The notes under the pieces were generated by a model, which saw only the letters and a program-made list of their open reading frames with translations, made no database searches and had not been told where the DNA came from. DNA of 64,000 nt from Paucisalibacillus globulus DSM 18846 (lineage in GTDB: Bacteria > Bacillota > Bacilli > Bacillales > Amphibacillaceae). The first letter of the stretch is position 1. Each line of letters starts with the position of its first letter. The DNA is taken from positions 1 to 64,000 of the forward strand of contig NZ_KI519440.1 in NCBI RefSeq assembly GCF_000482485.1, given 5' to 3'. This document shows, piece by piece, positions 35,116 through 45,200 of the stretch. Position numbers and translations under genes: made by a program.

Positions 35116-36207
35116 ATGAAAATAGAAAAAACAGTTGAATCAGTGGTTAACCGTTTCATTAAAAGTGCGAAGAGTTCTATAGTCAAACAGGAAGTCATTC
35201 AAAAGGAACGAATTGATAGTACTAGTATACATTCCATACATATTTCTACGACAAATTTGGATATCGAAGTAACTAGTCATAAGGAACAACATATCGATAT
35301 CGTGCTTAAAACATATGAGGATGGTCCGCAATTGGAGATAGATCAAGAAAATGATAGTTTAAAAATAACAGCGTTCCAATCGGATCAAATACAGACATTT
35401 TTTGGTGTCTATCCATCCACAAAAGTTCAGGTTCTTGTCCCAAGTGCAGTAGTGGAAGAGTGGGACGTACGAACCGGCTCTGGTGATGTTAGTTTTTCTG
35501 AGATTACAATGAGTATGCTTTCTGTGAATTCTGGTTCAGGGGACATCAAATTATCAACTATAGATGCTAATCAAGTTAAGCTTCGTAGTTCATCTGGTGA
35601 TATAAAGGCAAAAAATTTAAAAGCAGAAGCCTGTCAAATTGGTACGTCATCAGGGGATATGGTACTCCAAAGACTAACTGTGATCAATTTACAAGCAAAA
35701 GCAAGTTCTGGTGATATAGCCATTACTAATATACAAGGAGAAAATCTAGAAATTCAAACGGCTTCGGGCAGTGTTGAATTAAAAGATATTTATATGGTGA
35801 CAGGAAGTATCGTATCTAGTTCAGGTGATGTTGATGCTAACCATGTACGGATAGGCAAGTTATTGGGAAGTACGAAGTCAGGTAGTATAGATATGAAGGA
35901 TTTTACCGGAAGCATAAAAGGTTTGGTTGTTTCGGGTGATTTGAAGCTTCAGTTAAGAGGAGAATGTGCCGCTAATTTAGATGCGAAAAGTGGAGATATT
36001 ATAGTCGAATTAGAAAATGAAATAGGATTAAATGCTACAGTTGATATTATAAGTAAATCAGAAGATATTACTACTAATCTTCCTTTAGAATGTAAAGATG
36101 ATTCATCAAGGCTATTTGGTGTTATAGGGGCAGGGGAAAATGCCATACGCATTACTTCCTTAACTGGCGATGTAAAAGTGTATAAGGAAGAAGTGGCAAA
36201 TTATTAA
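35116..36207 (+). CDS. DUF4097-family beta-strand repeat protein
   Basis: About 363 residues. From about residue 120 on the protein is a regular right-handed beta-solenoid with repeats of the type (S/T)GSGDIxLxxI (TGSGDVSF, SGSGDIKL, SSSGDIKA, TSSGDMVL, ASSGDIAI, SSSGDVDA, AKSGDIIV). No signal peptide or membrane segment is present, so it is probably cytoplasmic; similar proteins occur near phage-shock-type genes in Bacilli. GGAG abuts ATG 35107; ATG 35116 has correct spacing. Confidence 0.8.
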   Translation: MKIEKTVESVVNRFIKSAKSSIVKQEVIQKERIDSTSIHSIHISTTNLDIEVTSHKEQHIDIVLKTYEDGPQLEIDQENDSLKITAFQSDQIQTFFGVYPSTKVQVLVPSAVVEEWDVRTGSGDVSFSEITMSMLSVNSGSGDIKLSTIDANQVKLRSSSGDIKAKNLKAEACQIGTSSGDMVLQRLTVINLQAKASSGDIAITNIQGENLEIQTASGSVELKDIYMVTGSIVSSSGDVDANHVRIGKLLGSTKSGSIDMKDFTGSIKGLVVSGDLKLQLRGECAANLDAKSGDIIVELENEIGLNATVDIISKSEDITTNLPLECKDDSSRLFGVIGAGENAIRITSLTGDVKVYKEEVANY

Positions 36208-36223
36208 ACTGGGGATATTAGAA

Positions 36224-36456
36224 TTGCATAAAATCTTCGTTTATGGGACTCTACTAAAAGGCGAACTTGAAATATGCAAATCGAGTTGGATGAACTGGAA
36301 GAATATTCGGAAGGTGCGAAGGATAACCTATATGTTCGTGTAGTTCTCCTCATTAGGACAGAAGAAAGTACTACTTCTGCTTATGTATACGTTGCTGCGA
36401 GGGGAAGTCTATTGAATAGACGAATTGATAGTGGTGATTGGAGAATAAATCAATAG
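36224..36456 (+). pseudogene. Gamma-glutamylcyclotransferase remnant
   Basis: TTG 36224 opens with HKIFVYGTLLKGEL, the signature N-terminus of the GGCT (AIG2/YtfP-like) fold. A few codons later the frame changes, and from about 36274 the other frame reads ELDELEEYSEGAKDNLYVRVVLLIRTEES..SAYVYVA.....IDSGDWRINQ, the C-terminal half of the same fold. Roughly 60 middle residues are missing. The locus is therefore an internally deleted, frameshifted gene and not a functional 60-residue ORF. A good terminator still follows. Confidence 0.7.
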
Positions 36457-36463
36457 AAATTTA

Positions 36464-36494
36464 ATGGCATGCTCAAGGTGAGCATGCCATTTTT
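36464..36494 (+). terminator. Terminator after the cyclotransferase remnant
   Basis: GGCATGCTC (36466-36474) pairs with GAGCATGCC (36480-36488), followed by ATTTTT. Confidence 0.85.
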
Positions 36495-36565
36495 GTGTAG
36501 TCAAGAAGAATTTATTCTGCATATAACTCCCGATTTCAGGTGTTATGTGGGTATATGGAATTAAT

Positions 36566-36930
36566 CTCTCATTAATCATTTCAATCCTGAAATCTAGTTG
36601 AAATGATTTATAGCGTTTCTAATTAATCATTTGAAACGCAAAACCCAGCTGAAATGATTCATAGCGCCATCTTATTAATCATTTCAATCACAAAACCCGG
36701 TTGAAATGATTCATAGCAGTTTCTCATTAATCATTTTAATCGCAAAACTTGTTTGAAATGATTCATAGCGCCATCTTATTAATCATTTCAAACGCAAAAC
36801 CGAGTTGAAATGATTCATAGCACCTCCTCATTAATCATTTCAAACACAAAACCGAGTTGAAATGATTCATAGTGCCTTCTCATTAATCATTTCAAACGGA
36901 AAACCCAGTTGAAATGATCCATAGCGCATA
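36566..36930. repeat. Seven tandem copies of a 52-bp hairpin-containing repeat
   Basis: Units begin (at ATTAATCATT) at 36571, 36622, 36674, 36726, 36778, 36830 and 36882. The spacing is 52 bp, once 51. Each unit contains ATTAATCATTTCAA and, about 15 nt later, TTGAAATGATTCAT, an inverted repeat able to form a 10-12-bp hairpin with an AAAACC-rich loop. The first and fourth units diverge most. The array fills the gap between the cyclotransferase remnant and the symporter operon. There are no unique spacers, so it is not a CRISPR array. Confidence 0.95.
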
Positions 36931-36970
36931 TATCCCACTAAATCATAAACCTGTTTTTAAATAGTGGTAG

Positions 36971-36985
36971 TTTAACTAAGTTAAA
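36971..36985. promoter_or_regulatory. Perfect 15-bp palindrome upstream of the DUF485/SSS operon
   Basis: TTTAACTAAGTTAAA is a perfect palindrome (7+1+7) about 145 bp upstream of the operon's first ATG and is a candidate regulator site. Confidence 0.4.
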
Positions 36986-37129
36986 GGTGCATACGTGTTT
37001 TCCTTATGCAAAGCCAAGGGGGACCTTGTGCCTATCTTAAACAAATACCTTTACAACACTACATATTTTGGTTATTTTTGAATTAAAATAATTAACAGAC
37101 TTTTATGAAATTTAAGTGGGGGAATAGAG

Positions 37130-37405
37130 ATGAATGAGCATGTTTTTCAGTTGATTCAATCTAAAATGCGTTTTTTAGTTCGGGCTATCATTCTAGTTTT
37201 TTTGTTCTATTTTATGCTTCCTTTATCACTAATCTTTATTCCTGATGCCATGAATCAGACAAGCTTTATCCCGGGAGTAACATGGGCATGGGTTTATGGT
37301 TTTTTGCAAATTCCGATGACATGGTTGGTTGGTTGGATTTACCATATAAAAGCTAAAAGGTTTGACCAGCAGATTGAAAAGATAGAGCGGGAGGGGATGG
37401 TGTGA
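37130..37405 (+). CDS. DUF485 membrane protein, symporter partner
   Basis: This 91-residue protein has two transmembrane helices (about 15-40 and 50-72) with the DUF485 motif MLPLSLIFIP..........GVTWAWVYGFLQIPMTWLVGWIYHIKAKRFD. DUF485 proteins are encoded next to acetate/monocarboxylate symporters (as with YjcH-ActP of E. coli) and are thought to assist them. It overlaps the symporter gene by 4 nt. A paralogue is at 46467-46814. Confidence 0.85.
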   Translation: MNEHVFQLIQSKMRFLVRAIILVFLFYFMLPLSLIFIPDAMNQTSFIPGVTWAWVYGFLQIPMTWLVGWIYHIKAKRFDQQIEKIEREGMV

Positions 37406-38946
37406 ATCTTACGTACTTTTTATTTTTTATTTGTATTATTGTCTGTACGTTAATCATTACGTATTGGGCTGCAAAACGTAGTAACACGACCAATCGCTTT
37501 TATACTGCAGCTGGTAGTTTGACAGGTTTCCAGAATGGGATGGCAATTGCTGGTGATTTTATAAGTGCAGCTTCATTCCTTGGAATTGTAGGGATGATTG
37601 CGATTAATGGCTATGATGGCTTCTTATATTCCATTGGTTTTTTAGTTTCTTATTTAGTGGTCTTGTTTTTAGTAGCAGAGCCTGTTCATCGTTTAGGAAA
37701 ATATTCGCTTGGTGATGTCATTTGCTCACGATTTCCGAGCAATAAAATGCGCTGGATTATGGCGTTTGGTGCCTTTGCTATTTCTATTCTATACATGATT
37801 CCACAACTAGTTGCATCTGGTTATTTGTTGCGTCTATTACTGGATATTGATTACTCCATTTCTGTTTTGGTAATTGGGGGATTAATGACGGTTTATGTTG
37901 TTTTTGGAGGAATGGTTGCAACTTCCTGGGTACAAATTGTAAAAACTGTAGTACTGATGTCAGGGACATTTTTACTATCGTTAATTGTGTTTTCTAATTT
38001 CAATTGGAATATTTCTGCGCTAATAGATAGGGTGAAGGAAGGGTCACCATTAGGAGAGGATTTTTTCTTCCCAGGACATCTCTTTGGAAACCCACTTGAA
38101 TTTTTCTCACTTCAACTTGCATTAGTACTTGGTACGGCAGGTTTACCACATATATTAATTCGTCTATTTACGGTGCGAAATACAATAGAGGTAAGGCGGT
38201 CTTTAATTAGTTCAACTTGGATCATTGGACTCTTTTACTTGATGACGTTGATTTTGGGTTTTGGGGCAATTGCACTATTAGGGTATGAATCATTAATGGC
38301 AACAGATCCAACTGGGAATTTGGCAGCACCACTTCTTGCTAAAGAAGTTGGTGGAGACTTTCTGCTGGCTTTTGTTTCAGCAATTGCTTTTACAACAATT
38401 GTAGCAGTTGTGGCTGGGCTAGTTATATCAGCTACCACTGCGTTTTCCCATGATATCTTCCATCATATTTTGAAAAAAGGTCAATCAACGGATAAAGAAC
38501 AACTGAAGGCTGCACGTTGGACTGCTTTAGGAATTGGTTTGATTTCTACGTTATTTGCTTTACGTCTTGAAACGATTAATGTGACATTTCTTGTTTCAAT
38601 GACGTTTATCGTAGCAGCAGCAAGTAATTTTCCAGTCTTAATTTTAACAATATATTGGAAGCGTTTTACTCAAGTCGGTGCAATTACGGGGATGGTTAGT
38701 GGACTTCTTGCTTCTTTAGTATTAGTAGTTTTAGGCCCACATATTATGAACCCTGATGGTGGCTGGATTGCAAGAGAATCGTTGATTTCGCTTCATAATC
38801 CAGGAATTATTGCAATTCCAATTGGCTTTTTAGGTGCATATATTGGAACAATTTTATCCTCAAAACAAGCGCAACGAGAGGAAGAGTTTAAGCAGTTCTT
38901 TATTAAATCGCAAACTGGTATTACTTCAAGGAGAGAGAGCCCATGA
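37402..38946 (+). CDS. Sodium:solute symporter (ActP-like monocarboxylate uptake)
   Basis: This 514-residue protein has about 13 transmembrane helices of the SSS family. RSNTTNRFYTAAGSLTGFQNGMAIAGDFISAASFLGIVG is the ActP-type Na+-site region, and LGTAGLPHILIRLFTV and the AVVAGLVISATTAFSHDIFHHIL motif follow. It likely imports acetate, pyruvate or a similar acid with Na+. It starts at GTG after GAGCGGGAGG and overlaps both DUF485 (4 nt) and the sensor kinase gene (4 nt). Co-transcription with a LytST-type system suggests substrate-induced control. Confidence 0.9.
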   Translation: MNLTYFLFFICIIVCTLIITYWAAKRSNTTNRFYTAAGSLTGFQNGMAIAGDFISAASFLGIVGMIAINGYDGFLYSIGFLVSYLVVLFLVAEPVHRLGKYSLGDVICSRFPSNKMRWIMAFGAFAISILYMIPQLVASGYLLRLLLDIDYSISVLVIGGLMTVYVVFGGMVATSWVQIVKTVVLMSGTFLLSLIVFSNFNWNISALIDRVKEGSPLGEDFFFPGHLFGNPLEFFSLQLALVLGTAGLPHILIRLFTVRNTIEVRRSLISSTWIIGLFYLMTLILGFGAIALLGYESLMATDPTGNLAAPLLAKEVGGDFLLAFVSAIAFTTIVAVVAGLVISATTAFSHDIFHHILKKGQSTDKEQLKAARWTALGIGLISTLFALRLETINVTFLVSMTFIVAAASNFPVLILTIYWKRFTQVGAITGMVSGLLASLVLVVLGPHIMNPDGGWIARESLISLHNPGIIAIPIGFLGAYIGTILSSKQAQREEEFKQFFIKSQTGITSRRESP

Positions 38947-40712
38947 AGGATTTAACTATCATGTTGTTTGAACGATTAGGTTTACTCCTTGTCATTGCTT
39001 TTGTTCTGACGAGGACACCTGGATTCAAATCACTGTTGTATCGTGAATTCAGCTGGAAAATGTCGGTTGTCCATATGTTCGTATTTGGAATCTTCGGGAT
39101 TGCCAGTACCGTGACCGGAATAATTATTACCGAAGAAGCAGAAATCCTTCATGCTTTTGTTGTGTTTCCTGTGGAGGATAATCAGTTAATTGTTAGCTTA
39201 AGTCTTGTGGCAATAGTTATTGCGGGACTCCTTGGCGGTCCAATTGTAGGGCTGGGAGCTGGGCTAATAGCTGGAATCCATGTCATGTTTTTGGGTGGAG
39301 TTGGTTGGTTAGCAAATGGTCTTGTTAATCCATTGACTGGTTTATTAGCGGGATTAACAGCAAGATTTTTTTCCAATGAGCGGGTTATATCTCCACTGAA
39401 GGCCTTATTTATTGGAGTTTTTCCACCTGTTTTACAAATGCAACTTCTTCTTATTCTGTACACAGACGGGATTGGAATGGTGGACATTGTGGACCAGATT
39501 GGACTCCCACTTGTGTTATCGAATAGTCTTGCGATTGCCATCTTTACGACTATGATTGGGGTTGTGATGAAAGAACAAGAGAATGAAGCTGCTTTGGCAA
39601 CAAGGCAGGCACTGACAATTGCAGAAGAAGCTTTGCCTTTCTTGAAAAAAGATTCTCCGATTGAAGTCGCGGATGGTTTGGCGAATTTGCTATACGATCG
39701 ATTAAAGCTTGCAGCTGTTTCGGTTACGAATAAACAGGTCATATTGGCACATAAAGGGTTAGGGGATAAGTATCACCAGGTTGGCGATTCAATTACAACT
39801 CCTCTTGCTTTCAAAGCGATTAAATCGAAGAAGATGCAAATCAGTTTCTTAAAGTCTGACATTCCATGTGCTCATGATAAATGTCCGCTAGAGGCTGCGA
39901 TTATTATTCCGATTACGGAAGCCGATGATGTCACCAATTTGATTACCTTTTATTTTCGAAAAGCTCAGCATATCTCACCGGTGGAGTTGATGATGGCGGA
40001 AGGTTTAGGGCAATACATTTCAAATCAATTAAATGTATTAACAACGGAAAAATTAAAAGCCCATATTCGTGATGCAGAACTACGTAATCTTCAAGCGCAA
40101 ATTAATCCACATTTTTTATTTAATACGCTACAGTTAATTGCATCATTGTATAGAGAGGATCCACCAATGGCTCGTCATCTGACATTACAGCTTGCTAGCT
40201 ATATGCGTTTTAACTTACGGTTAGTATCGAAATCCCTTGTAGAATTGGAAAAGGAGTGTGAGCATGTTCAGGCGTATACTTCGATTATTCAGGAGCGGTT
40301 TAAGAATCGACTCCACATTGACTTTGTCATGCCTGATGATGTTTCTAATATTTTTATTCCACCTTCCACGATACAGCCCCTTGTAGAGAATGCCGTACAA
40401 CATGGTCTGAAAAATGTGGCTAATCATGCTAAGGTGGAAATTAATATAGTAAGAGTAACAAATGAGCTTACGATTTCTGTTCGTGATAATGGGAGCGGCT
40501 TTCCCGCACATATTTTGCCTCTTGTTGGTCATATGCCGTTAGAAGGCAATCAAAATGGCGGTACTGGTATTTACAATGTGAATCAACGATTAGTTCGATT
40601 GATTGGCGAGTCCGCAAGTTTACATATTTGTAATTTGTCCAGCGGTGGCAGTGAAGTAAAGTTCTCGATTCCAATTCCAAATAAGAATGTAGAGGGTCTG
40701 GTGATGGGATGA
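38943..40712 (+). CDS. LytS-type sensor histidine kinase
   Basis: This 589-residue membrane kinase starts with a 5TM-5TMR_LYT sensor (about 1-190, with the conserved GLGAGLIAGIHV...GGVGWLANGLVNPLTGLLAGLTARF region). A GAF-like domain (about 225-355) follows, with a CAHDKCPLEAAIIIPI segment. The His_kinase domain has the phospho-acceptor His at about 388 in QINPHFLFNTL, and the HATPase domain has IQPLVENAVQHGL and RDNGSGFP. LytS/BtsS/YpdA-class kinases sense extracellular pyruvate or related acids; here the adjacent symporter is the likely target. Confidence 0.9.
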   Translation: MKDLTIMLFERLGLLLVIAFVLTRTPGFKSLLYREFSWKMSVVHMFVFGIFGIASTVTGIIITEEAEILHAFVVFPVEDNQLIVSLSLVAIVIAGLLGGPIVGLGAGLIAGIHVMFLGGVGWLANGLVNPLTGLLAGLTARFFSNERVISPLKALFIGVFPPVLQMQLLLILYTDGIGMVDIVDQIGLPLVLSNSLAIAIFTTMIGVVMKEQENEAALATRQALTIAEEALPFLKKDSPIEVADGLANLLYDRLKLAAVSVTNKQVILAHKGLGDKYHQVGDSITTPLAFKAIKSKKMQISFLKSDIPCAHDKCPLEAAIIIPITEADDVTNLITFYFRKAQHISPVELMMAEGLGQYISNQLNVLTTEKLKAHIRDAELRNLQAQINPHFLFNTLQLIASLYREDPPMARHLTLQLASYMRFNLRLVSKSLVELEKECEHVQAYTSIIQERFKNRLHIDFVMPDDVSNIFIPPSTIQPLVENAVQHGLKNVANHAKVEINIVRVTNELTISVRDNGSGFPAHILPLVGHMPLEGNQNGGTGIYNVNQRLVRLIGESASLHICNLSSGGSEVKFSIPIPNKNVEGLVMG

Positions 40713-41461
40713 ATATTCGTACAATGATAGCCGAAGATGAAATGATGGCGAGAAGAGAATTATTATATTTATTAAGGGATGAAAAAGATATTACTCTTAC
40801 ACCTCATGCAGAAAATGGAGAACAATTGATTCAATTATATTCCGAACATCATCCAGACTTAATTTTTCTTGATGTAGAAATGCCAGGATTTACTGGGGTG
40901 GAAGCTGCTCATTATATAACGAAACAATCTGGACCAGAGGCTCCTCTGTTTGTGTTCACAACGGCATATGATGAATATGCATTAGATGCATTTGAGATTG
41001 AAGCGGTGGATTATTTATTGAAGCCATATGATGAAGTGCGATTTAAAAAGGCGATGTCTCGCATTCGGAAAAGTATTATAAGTAAGGAAAAAGCTAAGGA
41101 AAATAAGGCAAAAAAGAACACGCCAACAACTGCAAAGCTCTTAGTAGACGATGGAGAACGAATGGTTGTATTATCCCCGGATTCGATTTATTATGCCGTC
41201 CCGAATAATAGATTATTAGAAATACATACGGTTGATAAAGTCATAATGAGTCGGATGAAGTTACAGGAATTGGAGGATAAACTGGCAGGTCATATGTTTT
41301 TTCGAGCACACAGAAGCTATTTGGTTAATTTAAACCATATTTTAGAAATTACTCCATGGTTTAATGGAACGAGTAATCTAACGATGAAGGATATGGGGAA
41401 AACTGTTATTCCGGTAAGTCGATCGGCTAGTAAGACGATATTGAAGACGTTTCGGGTATAG
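40709..41461 (+). CDS. LytTR-family response regulator
   Basis: This 250-residue regulator has a receiver domain (about 3-120) with acidic residues EDE near 9-11, phospho-acceptor Asp in LIFLDVEMPGF (about 55) and the conserved Lys in YLLKPYDE. The C-terminal LytTR DNA-binding domain (about 145-248) includes FFRAHRSYLVNLNHI. It overlaps the kinase gene by 4 nt. It probably activates the DUF485/symporter promoter, but I could not identify LytTR direct repeats there. Confidence 0.9.
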   Translation: MNIRTMIAEDEMMARRELLYLLRDEKDITLTPHAENGEQLIQLYSEHHPDLIFLDVEMPGFTGVEAAHYITKQSGPEAPLFVFTTAYDEYALDAFEIEAVDYLLKPYDEVRFKKAMSRIRKSIISKEKAKENKAKKNTPTTAKLLVDDGERMVVLSPDSIYYAVPNNRLLEIHTVDKVIMSRMKLQELEDKLAGHMFFRAHRSYLVNLNHILEITPWFNGTSNLTMKDMGKTVIPVSRSASKTILKTFRV

Positions 41462-41467
41462 TTATTT

Positions 41468-41488
41468 AACTATATTAAAATAGTTTTT
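41468..41488 (+). terminator. Weak terminator of the symporter/two-component operon
   Basis: AACTAT (41468-41473) pairs with ATAGTT (41480-41485) and runs into T5, 6 nt past the regulator stop. Confidence 0.5.
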
Positions 41489-41536
41489 GATTCATTTGAT
41501 ATGGTAAAATTATGAAAAGACGAAAGGAGAGGGAAG

Positions 41537-41893
41537 ATGCTTGAGGCGTTAGTCTTTATTATTTTTATCGTAGCTATCAAGTTTTTAATAACAAAATTTC
41601 TAAGAAAAAAATATAATATAATAATCTATCCAAATTCGGACAGACATATTAATAATACACATAAATTGGGAGAACGAGTATTGATTAGTATAGCTATTAC
41701 TCTACTAATACTCTCCTATTTCTTCGTATACCTAATAATTGGTATTGCTTTTATTGCGTTAATACTGTTACTCTTTCAGGCCTATATGGAATATAAATAC
41801 GAGCAAGAAGAAAAGGAGTACATACTTACCATTTTGGATACAATTACGTACTTGATTGTTATTATTGGAGCACCGATTTTGTATTTCACATAA
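41537..41893 (+). CDS. Small membrane protein, DUF4181-like
   Basis: This 118-residue protein has an N-terminal helix (1-19), a short basic loop (KFLRKKYNIIIYPNSDRHINNTHKLGE) and two or three further helices. The pattern resembles the DUF4181 family of Bacillus membrane proteins, of unknown function. GAAAGGAGAGG precedes the ATG. It is followed by another small gene. Confidence 0.6.
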   Translation: MLEALVFIIFIVAIKFLITKFLRKKYNIIIYPNSDRHINNTHKLGERVLISIAITLLILSYFFVYLIIGIAFIALILLLFQAYMEYKYEQEEKEYILTILDTITYLIVIIGAPILYFT

Positions 41894-41935
41894 AAGATAT
41901 TTGACTGAAGATCATTAAATTAGGGGAGAGATTTA

Positions 41936-42115
41936 TTGGAAAAATATAATTTAGTTAATGAATCCAATCGTACTATCCCTAATTATGATATTAGCGAAAA
42001 AGAAATTTCTATTGATGTTTATGTGAGTCATGATAAAGAGTTGTGCATTATAGGAAGAATTGATATTAATTATATTTGCTGGGCTGTTAAATTTTGTTCT
42101 ACGGCAAGATCGTGA
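41936..42115 (+). CDS. Small hypothetical protein, 59 residues
   Basis: A TTG-started frame with a good GGGGAGAG site gives a 59-residue protein beginning MEKYNLVNESNRTIPNYDIS and containing two Cys (CIIGRID..INYICW). No family is recognised. It may be the 5' part of a longer, truncated gene. It lies 42 nt after the DUF4181-like gene and could share its transcript. Confidence 0.45.
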   Translation: MEKYNLVNESNRTIPNYDISEKEISIDVYVSHDKELCIIGRIDINYICWAVKFCSTARS

Positions 42116-42133
42116 TTGACCGTTATATAAATT

Positions 42134-42170
42134 AGAAGAAGAGCCTGCAATGAATGCTGGCTCTTCTTTC
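42134..42170. terminator. Hairpin between convergent genes
   Basis: AGAAGAGCC (42137-42145) pairs with GGCTCTTCT (42159-42167), with an inner GCA/TGC extension. It probably terminates the S8 protease transcript (minus) and the small gene (plus). Confidence 0.6.
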
Positions 42171-42211
42171 GTTAAAATAGTTTGTTTGGATTGATAAAAC
42201 TGATCCTGTTA

Positions 42212-45200
42212 TTATCTGTCGATTGGTAAAGGTCTAGGTGTTCTGTGATCATCAGCGCTAGCAATAGCAAGTATGACTGTTACGGAATTATCTTTATAAG
42301 TTACAGTCATTGTTGTAATACCTGGCTTCAGTCCAGTAATCTCACCTTTATCCACAGATGCAATATTTTCGTTTGCTAGTACATAGGTTGCTTCTTCTGT
42401 TACATCCTTTTCTGTTGTACCATCATTACTTGTAGTTATTTCTGTAATTGTAACGTTGTCAGTACGGCCAACTGTAACTAGCATAATCTCAGGATTAGCA
42501 ACTAATGTCACTTCGGCATCCGGATCTGGTTCACCTTCAACAACTGATACATCTACTGTTAGGGAATTATCACCGTAAGTAATTGTTACTGTTGTTTCTC
42601 CAGCTCCAACAGCTGTTATAACTCCTGCGTCTACAGTTGCAACGGACTCATCTGCCACAGAATACTCAGCTTGTGCAGTTACATCTTCATCTGTAGACTC
42701 GTCACCGATTGTAGTAGTTTGCGTTACTACAACTTCAGCTTCTTCACCTTCTTCAAGGTTCAATTCTGATGGATCGACAGATAGAGTAACTATTGCTTCT
42801 TCATCTTGTTCGATTTCAAATTCTACCTGACCACTATTTCCTGCAGCATCATCTACAAGAACAGTAACCTTTTCGGCGCCATCAGGAAGATTAATTTCGA
42901 ATGAACCGTCTTGGTCTAGTGTTAATGGTACTGCATTACCATCAACACCACCACTAGTTGCTACATAAGAGGCGCTAAGCTTTGTATTAAGATCATAATC
43001 TAATCCATAAGGTGCAAGTACATCTTTATAATCAATATACTTATCTGCCACTGAACCAGATAATTTATTTCCTTCAACTTCACCTGAAATTGCAGGTTTC
43101 GTAGATTTAATAAAAACTGGGCCTACGTAGTCACCGATTATTCCTGTTGCTGATTGTGCTGTATAGTCAATGGTATATACTCCATCAGGAATATTGGTTA
43201 AATCTTGGTTGCCTGCCCATGGTCTATATTGTCCAGCAATATTTAATTGGTAAGAACCTGCACCTAATGAATTACCCGCATGTAAGTAGCCAATATAACC
43301 ATCGCCATATTCTCCGCCATTAGGGTCTTCAATATCCCAAAGTTCAATATAGTTAGTTCCGACATCTCCAGTAATAGTGAAGTAAAGCATCGCTGAATCA
43401 TTCACACCGTCCCCATTGAAGGAAAGGTCTGTTTCTGTGATACTCATATCCCTAATTTCAGTCGCTGCTTCCCCACCAAAATCAGCTGCAAATGGTAAGG
43501 AAATAGAGTTTTCTCCACCGTTAATATGGATATATCCTAAAAACTCATCTCCAGCTTGAGTTTCTTGTCCTCCAGCTACTAACGTTACATTTACTAATTC
43601 TTCACCATTCGGAGCTAACGTAAAGGACTCTTTATCAATCATCAAATATGCATCAGAGAATGACTTTGTTACATCCACTTCCACATTGAAGTCCCCACCT
43701 AAACCTTTAAGATCTTTCACACGAATTTGCTTCGTTACTGAAATTTCCTCACTTAGATCTTGTGGACCAAATGTAACTGTTCCTTTTAAGTTAGGTACAA
43801 TTTCTCCACTTGAATCAAGTACTGCTTCATCCTCAGCATAAGCTAGTACACTTGGGAATGCTGCAGCATAGGCATCTACTCGTCCAGCTCCTTGAGCAAA
43901 TACATCATATTTTTCTGTGTCTAGTAATTTAGCAGTATTGGAAAGGGCTACTTTTACATCAAACGCATCCCAATCTGGGTTTGCTTGTTGGATAAGAGCA
44001 GCGATTCCAGTGATATGTGGTGCTGACATGGATGTTCCTGTAAAACGATCGTAGGACTCTGTATAGCTTGCATCTGGATAATCCCATTTGTAAGCTGGAA
44101 TAGATGACATAATATTCGTTCCAGGTGCTGTTACATCTGGTTTAATGTCAAAGTTTGGAGAAGATGGTCCGCGAGAACTTGAATCATTCACATCATCACC
44201 GGTAGACTGTGTTGAATTGTAGTTTCCAAATGTGACTGTTCCTGGTCCTGTCTCAAGTGCAGCGCGAATTGCCTCTCCATCTGTAACAGACATATCAATT
44301 GTAGGAATGAAGGAGAATGAATCACCTAAGAACACATTTGATACATCTGGTGCATTTGTTCCACCGGAGAAGTTGTGAATAATAGTAGCGATTGCACCAT
44401 TTTCCTTTGCATTAGCAATTTTATCAACAAATGCAAGTTCTCCACGGGAAATAAGGGCAACTTTTCCTTCAACATCAATACCGTTATAGTCATTCACATT
44501 ACCAAATCCTGGGACTGCCACAAGCTCATACTCCCCAGCAAGTTGGTCAGCTAAATCTTGTCCAAAAGTTGTTCCCATAAACTGTAGTTGTTTTGCAAAA
44601 CTGAAGTCATCACCGACTGTGACTGATACTTCTCCATTATGTTGTGTTTCTGGATTAGTCGTGTTACCAACAGTAATTGCAAGACGTGATGTACCAGGTG
44701 TTGTCACTGTTGCACGATTAGGACCTGAGTTACCGGATGAAAGAACTGATATTACACCAGCCATCATTGCATTGTTAATCGCATAGGCTAAACTATCATT
44801 CTCTGAGTTACTTCCTCCACCAAGTGATAAGTTGATAACATCTATATCCTCATTAACTGCATGTTCAACAGCTGAAATTATTCCAGAGGTTGCACCACTT
44901 CCATATGCTCCTAGAACACGATATGCATATAGATCAACCTCCGGAGCAATTCCCTTAATACCATATTCATTGGCTCCAATTGCTGCAATTGTTCCAGCTA
45001 CGTGAGTACCGTGATCTGTCCAGAATGAGCGACCATCAGCATCAAATTCAGGCATATGTGATGGGCGGTCCTTTGGTGATGTTTCGCGAGCATCATCATC
45101 TGCACGTTCGCGAGCGTAGTTAGAACTGTGTACAATAAAGTTCTTTCCACCTTTATATATACCTTGGAATTCTGGGTGGTCTGGATCAATTCCAGTATCA

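Noticed and set aside
36274-36456. Independent 60-residue protein
   Set aside because: It is the C-terminal half of a gamma-glutamylcyclotransferase whose N-terminus lies just upstream in another frame; no ribosome site.
36566-36930. CRISPR array
   Set aside because: Repeats are contiguous 52-bp units without unique spacers, and no cas gene is present.
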